A stretch of DNA of 64,000 bases from Paenibacillus cellulositrophicus (GCF_009363095.1 NZ_CP045295.1:4989001-5053000); one strand, 5' to 3'; positions 25,573-34,576 are shown, numbered from the stretch's first letter. Numbers and translations are program-made. Notes: generated by a model from the letters alone, not told the origin.

Positions 25573-25642
25573 GAAAATCCCCTCGGAGTAAGCGGCAGGA
25601 CGGATCATGCATCATCCTGAAGCATACTTCGAGGGGATTTTA
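25573..25642. terminator. Bidirectional terminator between zapA-like gene and CuA lipoprotein gene
   Basis: AAAATCCCCTCG and CGAGGGGATTTT form the base of a long hairpin between two convergent genes, with A4 on one side and T4 on the other. Confidence 0.75.
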
Positions 25643-25669
25643 ACTTTTGGGTTCAAGTCTGCCTAACTT

Positions 25670-26056
25670 TTATTCCACAATGACTTTGGCAATCATGCCG
25701 GAATGTCCCGCTCCGCAGAACACTGAGCACGCCATTTCGAACGTGCCGGCTTTTTCCGGCGTGACGACCGCGGACTTGTTTTTACCGTCAAGCTGAAGCT
25801 CGAGACCCGGAATGAGAACGCCGTGGTTTCCCTCATCGTTTTCAAGCGTAATTTTGACAGGTACGCCCTTTTTGAGATGATATTCTTTTTGATCGAATGC
25901 ATAGTTTGTCGCCTTGATCACCAATTCCTCGCTCGGGGCTACACCGGTTTCGGTGACTCCGCTGCCCGATGCGGAATCGCCGCTCTTGGATTGTCCGCAA
26001 GCAGCCAGCACCAGAAGCAGCACGCAGGAAAGGACGACAGCCAGGGTCTTCTTCAC
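25670..26056 (-). CDS. Lipoprotein with a CuA-type cupredoxin domain
   Basis: This encodes 128 aa. The signal peptide ends in LAAC (C20), so it is a lipoprotein on the outer face of the membrane. After a Ser/Gly linker, a cupredoxin fold carries the full CuA ligand set: H78 in GNHGV and C110, C114, H118, M121 in CSVFCGAGHSGM. This is the copper centre of cytochrome c oxidase subunit II, but there is no transmembrane hairpin and no oxidase subunit nearby. Possible jobs are electron transfer or copper delivery to a terminal oxidase, both inferred. GTG start with AAAGGAGG upstream. It is transcribed alone. Confidence 0.85.
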   Translation of the reverse strand: MKKTLAVVLSCVLLLVLAACGQSKSGDSASGSGVTETGVAPSEELVIKATNYAFDQKEYHLKKGVPVKITLENDEGNHGVLIPGLELQLDGKNKSAVVTPEKAGTFEMACSVFCGAGHSGMIAKVIVE

Positions 26057-26310
26057 TTGTGATCCTCCTTTATGTATACCTTCATCATTTTAATTGGTTC
26101 CATGCCTTATCATACCTTAAATTGGATATGTCTGGGCGAGGCTCATTTGAAAAATTGGTGAACGCAGCACCCGCTGATTTTGCCGCGCCCAGGAAAAGGA
26201 TCAGCTGGAAAAAAGATAGTGCTTATCTTGGATTTAAGATATAATGAGCATTGACGATGTACGAAACCCGCAAATATTCTTGTTTAGAAGATTAGGGGAA
26301 TGACATTCCA

Positions 26311-27426
26311 ATGAATCGCACGGGGTTGATTTTGGAAGATTTATGGCATCGCAAAATATTGAACGCCTATTGGATTGTGACGCTGATGTTTTTCGCGGCA
26401 GAGGTGGTTCTGCTGCTGCTGGGCTGCATTCCTTCCGTGACCGCCGGGGACGGGCCGGAGGACTGGCTGCGTCTGGGCATCCCGGACGGCTGCATCCTGC
26501 TGCTCATGCTGGCGGCACAGACCTGGCTGCGATTCGAACCTAAATACCGGAAGCAGGTTGTGGTCGGCTGCGGATTTTTGCTCTCCTACCTGTTCTATTT
26601 CATCATTCAGCCGATCGTGGACGGGGCACAGATGGCGCTCCTTCTGCCCGTTCTGATTTCCGTCGTTTATTTTGACCGCAAACTTCTATATGGCTTTGGC
26701 TCGTTAACGATCCTCCTTTACTGTCTCATCTATCTCACCGAACGCTCCCTTTATCAGAAACCCATTCAGGAATTCATCCAAATCCAAAGCGTGTTTATTG
26801 TCAGCATCATGATTGGTCATACGATTTTGGTCCGGGTCAAGGAATTTATGCGCCATCTGGAATCGGTCATGAAGTCGGAGCAGCAGCTCCTGGTGGAAAG
26901 AACGATATCGGACAAGCTGCTCAAAATCGATGCACTGACCGGGCTATACAATCACAAGGCGTTTCACGAATACCTGGAGGCTTTGCTGGAGCAATGCGAG
27001 AAGTATCAGCTTCCGCTGCAGCTGGCAATTATCGATATCGATAATTTTAAAAAGGTCAACGATAATTACGGGCATCGGGTGGGCGATATCGTGCTGAAAG
27101 AGGTTGCTTCGAAGGTGATGTCGACGATGACGCCGAATGATTTTGCCGCCCGCTATGGCGGAGAAGAATTTGCCATTATTATGGCGGATAAGACATTGGA
27201 AGAAGCAGAACGCATGGCTGAGCAGCTGCGTGAACGGATCGCCAGAACCGAGCTGCCGCATACGGTGAAGCCGGTTACGGTGAGCATCGGACTTTGCAAT
27301 TTTCAGCAGGGGGATGACAAGGAATCATTATTTCGAAAAGCAGACATGGCGCTGTACCAGGCCAAACGGACGGGAAAAAATAAAGTGGTAACCGCGGGTG
27401 AAGACGCAGCCGATTATGCCGGATAA
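26311..27426 (+). CDS. Membrane diguanylate cyclase
   Basis: This encodes 371 aa. About six membrane helices (residues ~15-180) are followed by a short coil and a C-terminal GGDEF domain. The signature GGEEF (283-287) and the DIDNFKKVNDNYGH substrate site are intact, so c-di-GMP synthesis is expected. The RxxD inhibitory site upstream of the signature is replaced by TPND, suggesting no product inhibition at that site. There is no EAL domain. A TATAAT box lies at 26240-26245. It sits alone between convergent genes. Confidence 0.92.
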   Translation: MNRTGLILEDLWHRKILNAYWIVTLMFFAAEVVLLLLGCIPSVTAGDGPEDWLRLGIPDGCILLLMLAAQTWLRFEPKYRKQVVVGCGFLLSYLFYFIIQPIVDGAQMALLLPVLISVVYFDRKLLYGFGSLTILLYCLIYLTERSLYQKPIQEFIQIQSVFIVSIMIGHTILVRVKEFMRHLESVMKSEQQLLVERTISDKLLKIDALTGLYNHKAFHEYLEALLEQCEKYQLPLQLAIIDIDNFKKVNDNYGHRVGDIVLKEVASKVMSTMTPNDFAARYGGEEFAIIMADKTLEEAERMAEQLRERIARTELPHTVKPVTVSIGLCNFQQGDDKESLFRKADMALYQAKRTGKNKVVTAGEDAADYAG

Positions 27427-27436
27427 AAAAGGAAAG

Positions 27437-27461
27437 ACCCCTGTCCTTAGGCAGGGGTTTT
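27437..27461. terminator. Terminator between diguanylate cyclase and holin-like gene
   Basis: ACCCCTG pairs with CAGGGGT, followed by TTT. The genes on either side converge on it. Confidence 0.75.
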
Positions 27462-27476
27462 CATTCGGGAAACGGT

Positions 27477-27830
27477 TTACCGCTTGTCCCTTCCGGCATT
27501 AAATGCGGACACCGGGATAAACAGGTCGATAATACCGATGACGAGGGCGGCGAGAATGGCGCCAAGGATGGTAACTTCAACGCCGCTGACAATAAATTGG
27601 GCGATGTATATGACGAGGGCACTGACGATGAAACCGACGATCCCGCGTCCAAAGGGAGTAACCCTTTTGCCGAAGATTCCTTCAATAATCCACCCCAGCA
27701 GTGCGATAACCAAAGCGAGCAGCAGAGCGCTCCAGAACCCTCCGACGGAAAACTGGGGAACGATCCAGCCTACGATCAGCAGGACGATGGCAGACACGAT
27801 AAAGCGAACGACATGACCCAGAAAATGCAT
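27477..27830 (-). CDS. Phage_holin_4_2 / YvlD-like small membrane protein
   Basis: This encodes 117 aa with four membrane helices and little else, in the pattern of the holin superfamily IV proteins found in many Bacillales chromosomes (YvlD in B. subtilis). The Gly-rich helix with WIVPQF, the GWIIEGIFGKRVTPFGRGI loop and the FIVSALVIYIAQ helix fit that family. No phage genes surround it, so a lysis role is unlikely; the YvlD group is usually linked to envelope stress. ATG start with AAAGGAGG upstream. Confidence 0.8.
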   Translation of the reverse strand: MHFLGHVVRFIVSAIVLLIVGWIVPQFSVGGFWSALLLALVIALLGWIIEGIFGKRVTPFGRGIVGFIVSALVIYIAQFIVSGVEVTILGAILAALVIGIIDLFIPVSAFNAGRDKR

Positions 27831-27989
27831 GCAACTGGCCTCCTTTACACATGGTTACTGTGTTATGCAAACCTTATTGTATTCAATTTTCGCCATGTTA
27901 TGTATGGAATGATTTAGCGCTGCAAATGGCGAAGCGGCAAACATTTCGTATATAATAAAGGCATTGCACGAGAGGAGTAGTGAATACTG

Positions 27990-30356
27990 TTGGACGACAA
28001 GATTTTGCATACGCTCGAATACCGCAAGATTTTAGATAAATGCGCTGCCTATACCCAAACCTCGATGGGGAGGGAAGCGGCCGAATCGTTGAAGCCCGAT
28101 ACCGATCTGGAATCGGTAAAGCGTTTGCTTCAGGCAACCGACGAAGCGTATACCGTGGACCGGCTGAAGGGAAATCCGTCCTTCGGCGGCATCACGGACA
28201 TCGCCGCTCCGCTGAAGCGCGCCAGAATCGGCGGCACCTTAAGCCCGCATGAGCTGCTGGCCATCGGCAACACCGTGAACGGTTCGAGACGGATCAAGCG
28301 GTTCATCGCGAATGTTCACGAAGACGAGCCGATTCCCCTGCTGGAGGGGATCAGTGAAAATTTATCCGAGCAGAAGCCGCTGGAAGATGCTATTAAAGCA
28401 TGCATCGACGAAAGCGCCGAAGTGCTTGATTCTGCCAGTCCGGGGCTAGCCCAGGTTCGGCGGGAGCTGAGATCCGGCGAGGTGCGGATCCGGGAGAAGC
28501 TCGATTCGATGATCCGTTCCTCCAGCGTGGCCAAAATGCTGCAGGACCAGCTTATTACGATCCGGGGGGACCGGTTTGTCATTCCGGTTAAAGCGGAATA
28601 CCGTTCGTATTTCGGCGGAATCGTGCATGATCAGTCCGGTTCGGGGGCGACGCTCTTTATTGAGCCGGAATCGATCGTGGCGATGAACAACAAGCTGCGC
28701 GAAACCCGGATGAAGGAAGAACGCGAAATTGAAATTATTTTGCAAAAGCTGACGGCGCTCGTCGGTGAACAAGCGGATCTTCTTCTGCTCGATATCGATC
28801 TGCTGGGACAGCTCGACTTTATTTTTGCCAAGGGGCGTCTGGCGCATGTCATGAAGGCCAGCCAGCCGAGAATGAACGACCGTGGATACTTGAAGCTGAA
28901 GAAAGGACGGCATCCGCTGATCGACATGGAGAAGGTTGTGCCGATCGACGTGGAATTGGGCAACTCGTATACTTCCATTATCGTGACCGGGCCGAATACC
29001 GGCGGTAAGACCGTCACGCTGAAGACGATCGGATTGCTGAGCCTGATGGCGATGTCCGGCCTGTTTGTTCCCGCGGAGGAAGGAAGCCAGCTCTGCGTGT
29101 TCGACGCCATTTACGCCGATATCGGGGACGAGCAGAGCATCGAACAGAGCTTGAGTACGTTCTCAAGCCATATGACCAATATTATCCGTATTTTGAACCA
29201 TATGACGCCGAAGAGCCTGGTGCTGCTTGACGAAGTGGGGGCCGGAACCGATCCGGCCGAAGGCTCGGCGCTGGCCATTTCCATTCTGGAGCATATTCAC
29301 AGCCTGGGCTGCCGGATGGTGGCTACTACCCACTACAGCGAACTCAAGGCTTATGCCTATGAACGCAAAGGCGTCATCAACGCCAGCATGGAATTTGACG
29401 TCAACACGCTGAGTCCGACTTACCGGCTCCTCGTCGGCGTTCCCGGACGAAGCAACGCGTTTGCGATTGCGGAGCGGCTCGGACTTCCGCATGTGATCCT
29501 GGATTATGCCCGCGGGGAAGTGAAAGAAGAAGATCAGCGCGTCGAGCATATGATCGCCTCTCTGGAGGAAAACCGGCTGGGCGCCGAAAGCGAACGCGAG
29601 AAGGCCGAGAAACTGCGCCAGGAGATGGAGCAGCTCCGGAGCCGGCATCAGCAGGAACTCGAGAAGCTCGAGGAGCAGCGCGACCGGCTGATCGAGAAGG
29701 CCCGGGGCGAGGCCAAGGAAGTCATTGCCAAAGCCCGCCGCGAAGCGGAGCAGATCATCGCCGATCTGCGGCAGCTGGCCAAAGAGGAAGGGGCTTCGGT
29801 CAAGGAACATAAGCTGATCGCCGCCCGCCGCCAGCTGGATGAGGCTGAACCGCAGCAGCGTAAGAAGGGAGCGGCCAAACCGAAGGCCAAGGCCCCGCGC
29901 CAGATCGAGCCCGGCGATGAAGTCATGGTCTACAGCCTGAACCAGAAGGGCCATGTCGTGGAGCTGTCCGGCGCGAAGGAGGCCGTGGTGCAGCTCGGCA
30001 TCATGAAGATGAAGGTCAGCCTGGACGACCTCGAGCTGGTGAATGCGAACAAACCGGCCGAGAAGCAGGTGCAGCGGCATGCGACTACGGTCAAGCGCAC
30101 GCGGGATGACAACATCCGCAGCGAGCTGGATCTGCGGGGTGCGAATCTGGATGAGGCGCTGATCGAAGTCGACCGTTTTATCGACGAAGCGTTTTTGGGC
30201 AACCTCGGCCAAGTATACCTGATTCACGGGAAAGGCACGGGAATTTTGAGACAGGGAATCTCGGAATATCTCCGCAAGCACAAGCATATTAAAAGTTACC
30301 GTCTGGGAAATTACGGCGAAGGCGGAACCGGCGTGACGGTGGTTGAGCTTAAATAA
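27990..30356 (+). CDS. mutS2: MutS2, ribosome-collision / recombination ATPase with Smr domain
   Basis: This 788-aa protein matches MutS2 length. The core and clamp helices are followed by the ABC-type ATPase: Walker A TGPNTGGKTVTLKT (~333), STFSSHM, and Walker B LVLLDEVGAGTDPAEG (~413). A long coiled coil (530-600), a KOW-like segment and a C-terminal Smr nuclease domain (LDLRGANLDEAL, then IHGKGTG) follow. MutS2 lacks the mismatch-recognition domain; in B. subtilis it detects collided ribosomes and affects recombination. Start is TTG 27990 with GAGAGGAG upstream. Order mutS2 then DUF350 (yshE) matches Bacillus. Confidence 0.96.
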   Translation: MDDKILHTLEYRKILDKCAAYTQTSMGREAAESLKPDTDLESVKRLLQATDEAYTVDRLKGNPSFGGITDIAAPLKRARIGGTLSPHELLAIGNTVNGSRRIKRFIANVHEDEPIPLLEGISENLSEQKPLEDAIKACIDESAEVLDSASPGLAQVRRELRSGEVRIREKLDSMIRSSSVAKMLQDQLITIRGDRFVIPVKAEYRSYFGGIVHDQSGSGATLFIEPESIVAMNNKLRETRMKEEREIEIILQKLTALVGEQADLLLLDIDLLGQLDFIFAKGRLAHVMKASQPRMNDRGYLKLKKGRHPLIDMEKVVPIDVELGNSYTSIIVTGPNTGGKTVTLKTIGLLSLMAMSGLFVPAEEGSQLCVFDAIYADIGDEQSIEQSLSTFSSHMTNIIRILNHMTPKSLVLLDEVGAGTDPAEGSALAISILEHIHSLGCRMVATTHYSELKAYAYERKGVINASMEFDVNTLSPTYRLLVGVPGRSNAFAIAERLGLPHVILDYARGEVKEEDQRVEHMIASLEENRLGAESEREKAEKLRQEMEQLRSRHQQELEKLEEQRDRLIEKARGEAKEVIAKARREAEQIIADLRQLAKEEGASVKEHKLIAARRQLDEAEPQQRKKGAAKPKAKAPRQIEPGDEVMVYSLNQKGHVVELSGAKEAVVQLGIMKMKVSLDDLELVNANKPAEKQVQRHATTVKRTRDDNIRSELDLRGANLDEALIEVDRFIDEAFLGNLGQVYLIHGKGTGILRQGISEYLRKHKHIKSYRLGNYGEGGTGVTVVELK

Positions 30357-30394
30357 TATGGGTGTGAGCCTGAATTTCGGCCGGGAACAGGGGG

Positions 30395-30823
30395 ATGTTG
30401 GGAGTGAAGAACGGGGCTGATCTGTTGTTGGCCTATCCGATCGGTACGCTGATTGGTTATTTTTCCGTAGCGATTCTGGGCTTGATCGTCTTTCTGTACT
30501 GTTTTGAAATCGTGGCGAGGTACAAATGCTGGGATGAAATCGGACGAGGCAATATTGCCGCCGCTTTGGCTACCGGAGGCAAAATATTCGGCCTTTGCAA
30601 TGTGCTGAGGTACAGCATCGAGTCCAAAACGTCGATCTATGACATGATGAAGTGGGCCTTCTACGGCTTTCTGCTGCTGTTTATCGCCTACCTGCTGTAC
30701 GAATTTTTAACCCCGGTGTTTTCCGTGGACGAAGAAATTAAACGGGATAACCGGGCGGTCGGCCTGATCTCTATGCTGATCCCGGTGTCCCTTTCATATG
30801 TGATTGGAGCCTGTTTAATGTAG
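30395..30823 (+). CDS. DUF350 / UPF0719 membrane protein (YshE-like)
   Basis: This encodes about 142 aa with four membrane helices and a short acidic loop (YKCWDEIGRGNIAAA, the most family-like segment). In B. subtilis the UPF0719 protein YshE also follows mutS2 (mutSB), supporting both identity and operon. The start is ambiguous: ATG 30395 lies within a G-run that could serve GTG 30404. Function of the family is unknown. It is the first of three closely spaced genes (26-aa peptide, zinc-ribbon protein) after mutS2. Confidence 0.82.
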   Translation: MLGVKNGADLLLAYPIGTLIGYFSVAILGLIVFLYCFEIVARYKCWDEIGRGNIAAALATGGKIFGLCNVLRYSIESKTSIYDMMKWAFYGFLLLFIAYLLYEFLTPVFSVDEEIKRDNRAVGLISMLIPVSLSYVIGACLM

Positions 30824-30832
30824 GAGGAACAC

Positions 30833-30913
30833 ATGAAAAATTTGGCGAGGATTTTGTTCGTCGCTGCGGTCGCCTTCTTTGTTGTGGGCGTCGTATATTT
30901 GATGAAACATTAA
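30833..30913 (+). CDS. 26-residue single-span membrane peptide
   Basis: The ORF has a strong TAGGAGGA site 4-5 bases before its ATG and encodes a basic N-terminus (MKNLAR), one hydrophobic helix (ILFVAAVAFFVVGVVYLM) and a KH tail. It starts 9 bp after the DUF350 gene, and its stop codon overlaps the ribosome binding site of the next gene (TAAGGAG), so coupled translation is likely. I know of no family for it; a partner of the DUF350 protein is one possibility. Confidence 0.6.
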   Translation: MKNLARILFVAAVAFFVVGVVYLMKH

Positions 30914-30926
30914 GGAGATGGATCAT

Positions 30927-31505
30927 ATGGAAACCACGGTTTGCCCTTGGTGCCAGACGGAAATCGTATGGGACGAGGAACTGGGCCCCGAGGATGAATG
31001 CCCTTACTGCCACAATGAGCTGAAAGGTTACCGGACGCTGAGCATCCAGCTGGGTGCGGATGAAGAGGAAGCGGACGTAGACGAAGAGCATGAGGGAATC
31101 GAAGGTACGGATTGGGAGCTCCCTGAGGATGACGATAAAGCCGTTCCTTTTTGGAATGAGGAAGACATGCAGCAGCTGCCGCCGTCGATCCGGACGCTCG
31201 ATAAGTATGAGGACAGCCATGACCTCATGAACTACGAGGAGACAGTGGAGCAAATTCTGGATGAGCAGGAGGAAGTGCCGGAATGCCCGAAATGCCGGGA
31301 TTACATGGTGCTTGCCGGCACGCATCAGGTGGGGGACCCATTTCAGCCCGCGGCTTTCGGCGTGCTCCAAGGTCCGGTATTGACTCCGCCTTTTCAAGTT
31401 CAAATGTATATTTGCACGGGATGCTTCCATGTCGAATACAATCTGGCCGAGGAAGACCGGCTGCGGATGGTCGACCACTTGAGCCAAGAGAAGAAGAATT
31501 CGTAA
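30927..31505 (+). CDS. Double zinc-ribbon protein, unknown function
   Basis: This encodes 192 aa, cytoplasmic and strongly acidic. Two pairs of CxxC occur at the N-terminus (C6/C9 CPWC and C25/C28 CPYC) and another two near the C-terminus (CPKC and CTGC), so two zinc sites are likely. The middle is an acidic, poorly conserved-looking linker. Start: ATG 30927, 9 bases after AAGGAG; the ATG at 30918 abuts that site. It is the last of the mutS2-DUF350-26-aa cluster. I do not recognise a characterised homologue. Confidence 0.75.
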   Translation: METTVCPWCQTEIVWDEELGPEDECPYCHNELKGYRTLSIQLGADEEEADVDEEHEGIEGTDWELPEDDDKAVPFWNEEDMQQLPPSIRTLDKYEDSHDLMNYEETVEQILDEQEEVPECPKCRDYMVLAGTHQVGDPFQPAAFGVLQGPVLTPPFQVQMYICTGCFHVEYNLAEEDRLRMVDHLSQEKKNS

Positions 31506-31583
31506 AAAAAGCAAACCGATCGATGATTTGCCCCCTTTTAGGGAACTACTAATGAGGTAGACCCGGATATGAAGGGGGTAATT

Positions 31584-32804
31584 ATGAAATCAAAATCATC
31601 TGCGCGGCTGAATCGGCAAACGATACTGCTGCTTGCCGTTAACGGGCTGATCGTTTTATCCGGCGCCTTGTCGGGCACGTTTCTCAACGTATATTTATGG
31701 AAAAGCAAACAGGATTACGCGATGATCGGATGGTTTACCGTCGCCCAGCAGCTGGCCGTCGGGCTCACCTTTTGGCTGGCAGGCAAATGGGTGAAGGAGT
31801 ATAACAAAATGAACGCCCTCAGGCTGGGGATCGGGCTGACGGGCCTTTTTTATTTGCTGGTTCTGTGGGTTGGGGAAAAGGCAATTTATTATATATGGCC
31901 GCTCGGAATACTGCTTGGGATTGCGATCGGGCTGTTCTGGATTGCTTTTAACGTGGTGTATTTCGAAGTCACCGATCCTGAGAACCGGGACCTGTTTAAC
32001 GGGTGGGTCGGCCTGCTCGGCTCCATTACGGGCATTGTCGGGCCCTGGTTTTCCGGCCTGCTGATTTCCATGCTGAAGGGCGACCGGGGATATCGGATCA
32101 TTTTTACGACGTCCCTGATCATTTATGCGCTCGGCGTGGTGCTGAGCTTCTTTTTGAAAAAGAGAAAAAAGGGCGGAACCTATGCCTGGCTCGAGCCTGT
32201 GAAGCAGCTGAAGGACAAAGGCAGCCCCTGGCGGCTTATGGCCCCCGGTCTAGCGGCGCAGGGGATTCGGGAAGGGGTGTTCGCCTTTCTGATCAATCTC
32301 CTTGTGTTTGTTGCCACGAAACAGGAGTCGAAGCTGGGTCAGTTCTCGCTCATTACGTCCGCAGTCTCCCTGGCCACGTACTGGCTGGCGGGCAAATGGT
32401 TCAAACCGGCCTACCGGAGCGCGGGCATGCTGGTGGGCGCCCTGCTGCTGTGGGTGGTCATGGTGCCGCTTATCTGGAAGGTCAATTATTTCACCCTGCT
32501 GTTGCTCGGCATAGGTACGGCTATCTTTATGCCGCTGTACATCCTGCCGATGGTCTCATCCGGCTTCGACTTGATGGGGACCAGCGACGAAAACGTGGAA
32601 AAGCGGGTCGAGCTGGTCGTTCTACGTGAGCTCAGTCTGATGGTCGGCCGCCTTCTCGGTACGATGATATTCATCATTGTGCTGTCCTTCAGTAAAGACC
32701 AGAGCACTATTACCGTGCTGATGCTCGTGCTCGGCGCATCACCGATCCTCAGCTGGATCTGCGTGAGACGGCTGCTTAAGCCGGGGAAATCGGCACGCAC
32801 TTGA
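31584..32804 (+). CDS. Major facilitator superfamily transporter
   Basis: This encodes 406 aa with about 12 membrane helices in two halves separated by a basic cytoplasmic loop (KKRKKGGTYAW). Start ATG 31584 follows AAGGGGG by 5 bases; the upstream ATG 31569 overlaps this site. The substrate cannot be read from sequence. It is flanked by a terminator on its 3' side, and a convergent FAD oxidoreductase gene lies beyond it. Confidence 0.85.
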   Translation: MKSKSSARLNRQTILLLAVNGLIVLSGALSGTFLNVYLWKSKQDYAMIGWFTVAQQLAVGLTFWLAGKWVKEYNKMNALRLGIGLTGLFYLLVLWVGEKAIYYIWPLGILLGIAIGLFWIAFNVVYFEVTDPENRDLFNGWVGLLGSITGIVGPWFSGLLISMLKGDRGYRIIFTTSLIIYALGVVLSFFLKKRKKGGTYAWLEPVKQLKDKGSPWRLMAPGLAAQGIREGVFAFLINLLVFVATKQESKLGQFSLITSAVSLATYWLAGKWFKPAYRSAGMLVGALLLWVVMVPLIWKVNYFTLLLLGIGTAIFMPLYILPMVSSGFDLMGTSDENVEKRVELVVLRELSLMVGRLLGTMIFIIVLSFSKDQSTITVLMLVLGASPILSWICVRRLLKPGKSART

Positions 32805-32822
32805 ACAATCGCGTTACACAAC

Positions 32823-32862
32823 AAATCCCCTGATTCCTTCATTCGGAGTCAGGGGATTTTTC
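32823..32862. terminator. Bidirectional terminator between MFS and FAD oxidoreductase genes
   Basis: AAATCCCCTGA and TCAGGGGATTT pair between two convergent genes, with A and T tracts on the two sides. Confidence 0.85.
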
Positions 32863-32920
32863 TGTAGGGAAGAGATCCAACTTCTGGAAGCCCAGACTGG
32901 CTGCGTGGTTAACCCGCCAA

Positions 32921-34162
32921 TCAGGAGCCGGGAACCTGAGCATTGGGGGACGGTTTGGAGGTCCGCTCCAATGAGAAAATTTCCAGCTCGGGGCGCGTTT
33001 TCCCGCAAAGAACATCGCTTAGCAGATCCGCCGCAATCATGCAGTAGACGGTCCCGTTGCCGCCATAGGCTTCTATAAAATAACTATGAGGAAACCGGGA
33101 ATGTGGACCGATCATGGGCAGTCCGTCGTGGGTGAGCCCGAACAGGGAAGCCCATGCATAGTCGGCTTGGATGCCGGCGTAACGGGGAAAAAGGGCTTTA
33201 ATCTCGTTCAGCAGCATTTCGCTTTTATGCCGGATCCGGCCTTCCCTCTCCTCCGGAGCGACCGGGTGCTCGTCCAGGCCCCCTGCCACGATGCGGTTGT
33301 CCACGGTGGTCCGCATGTAGAGATACGGCCGGGCCGTCTCCCAGATCAGGCAGCGCTCGTGCCATCCGGTAAAATCGGGTACAGGGCTCGTGACGATCGC
33401 ATAGGTCGTCTGAAGCAGCGCATTGCGGTCCGGTTTCTCTTCCTGTGTTTCATAGCCGCTCGCATGGACGACTTTACGGGCGAAGATCCGGCCGGTGCGT
33501 GTATAACAAACCACGCCGTCTTCTTCATATTCCAAATGAATGACCGGGCTGTTTTCGTACACCCGTACCCCATGATCCGCCGCGTATTGAACGAGGCCAT
33601 GAACGAACCGGAACGGGTTGACTTCGGCATCGCCGGTCATATACAACGCCGCGGGTTTGGAGAAGGGAAAGCGTGACGCGATATCGGATGAATTCCAATA
33701 AGTCGGTTCAAAACCGTGCTCGCGAAGGGTTTCATATTCCTCTTTCAGGTAAGGCATGTCCTCGACGCTGCTGGCATAATATAGGCTGCTGCGCGGAATT
33801 AGCTCGGGTTCCAGCTTGAGCCCGCCGGCTGCTTCCTTGAGCTTACGCATCGCGTCCCTGCACATTTGGTAAAAGGTGATGCCGGTCTGTTCGCCAAACG
33901 TATGGATAATGGAGGTCAGCGATTTATCGTTGGAGCTTTGAAGCAGTCCGGTGTTGGCTGAAGAGCTTCCTTCAGCGATCCGTCCCTTCTCGAGCAGAAC
34001 CACCTGAAGATTGGTCCCGGACAGCTTGTGGGCGAGAAGGGCTCCACCCATCCCGCCGCCAATGATCAGTACGTCGCAGGTGAGATCCTCCGCAAGCTCC
34101 GGATAAGCGGGTGCCGGCTTCAATGTAGACGGCCATGCCAAGTTCCCTTTATTCAGAATCAT
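32921..34162 (-). CDS. FAD-dependent oxidoreductase (DAO family)
   Basis: This encodes 413 aa. The N-terminal Rossmann motif IIGGGMGGALLAHKL is followed by LLEKGRIAEGSSSANTG, typical of D-amino-acid/glycine oxidase-like flavoenzymes (DadA, PuuB group). The C-terminus has the second FAD contact FGLTHDGLPMIGP and EAYGGNGTVYC. Start ATG 34162 has AAGGGG 10 bases upstream; a TTG at 34195 lacks one. The substrate is probably an amine or amino acid. It diverges from the spore coat genes. Confidence 0.88.
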   Translation of the reverse strand: MILNKGNLAWPSTLKPAPAYPELAEDLTCDVLIIGGGMGGALLAHKLSGTNLQVVLLEKGRIAEGSSSANTGLLQSSNDKSLTSIIHTFGEQTGITFYQMCRDAMRKLKEAAGGLKLEPELIPRSSLYYASSVEDMPYLKEEYETLREHGFEPTYWNSSDIASRFPFSKPAALYMTGDAEVNPFRFVHGLVQYAADHGVRVYENSPVIHLEYEEDGVVCYTRTGRIFARKVVHASGYETQEEKPDRNALLQTTYAIVTSPVPDFTGWHERCLIWETARPYLYMRTTVDNRIVAGGLDEHPVAPEEREGRIRHKSEMLLNEIKALFPRYAGIQADYAWASLFGLTHDGLPMIGPHSRFPHSYFIEAYGGNGTVYCMIAADLLSDVLCGKTRPELEIFSLERTSKPSPNAQVPGS

Positions 34163-34317
34163 ATGTTTGTTTCGCCCCTTATCGGTAGTATTCAAAGTAT
34201 TTGCTCCGCATGCACAATTTATAGCTGAGTGGAAGAGGCCATGCCTGACAATACATAGAAAAGCTTTCCCGGGACATAATACGGATGGAGTTAGAGATAT
34301 CCAGAGGAGGAATACCG

Positions 34318-34554
34318 ATGCAGTCCAATCAAATGCAGGCGATTACCGGCAAGGAGCTGGAATATATCGTCGATTCGATTTCCAATGAGGATCTGCTGAT
34401 CAAGCAGTGTGCGGCAACGGCCGCTGCTACGCAGAACCCGACGATTCAGCAGGTGTGCCAGCAATACATCCGGTCGATGGACCACCATATCGATTTGCTC
34501 GTACAGGCCATTCAGCAGCACCAGCCGCTGGCACCGACGAGTCCCCAACAATGA
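34318..34554 (+). CDS. Small helical protein co-transcribed with CotF-like coat protein
   Basis: This encodes 78 aa, alpha-helical, Gln-rich, no membrane segment. GAGGAGG precedes the ATG. It ends 22 bp before the CotF-like gene, so the two are probably one operon. The pattern (KELEYIVDSISNEDLLIKQC, later CQQYIRSMDHHI) resembles the small coat-associated proteins paired with CotF-family genes in Paenibacillus; a spore role is inferred from that. Confidence 0.65.
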   Translation: MQSNQMQAITGKELEYIVDSISNEDLLIKQCAATAAATQNPTIQQVCQQYIRSMDHHIDLLVQAIQQHQPLAPTSPQQ

Positions 34555-34576
34555 TAGCTTAGGAGGCATTTGCGCA

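Noticed and set aside
27477..27830. Prophage holin
   Set aside because: No endolysin, capsid or integrase nearby; the family includes chromosomal YvlD-type proteins.
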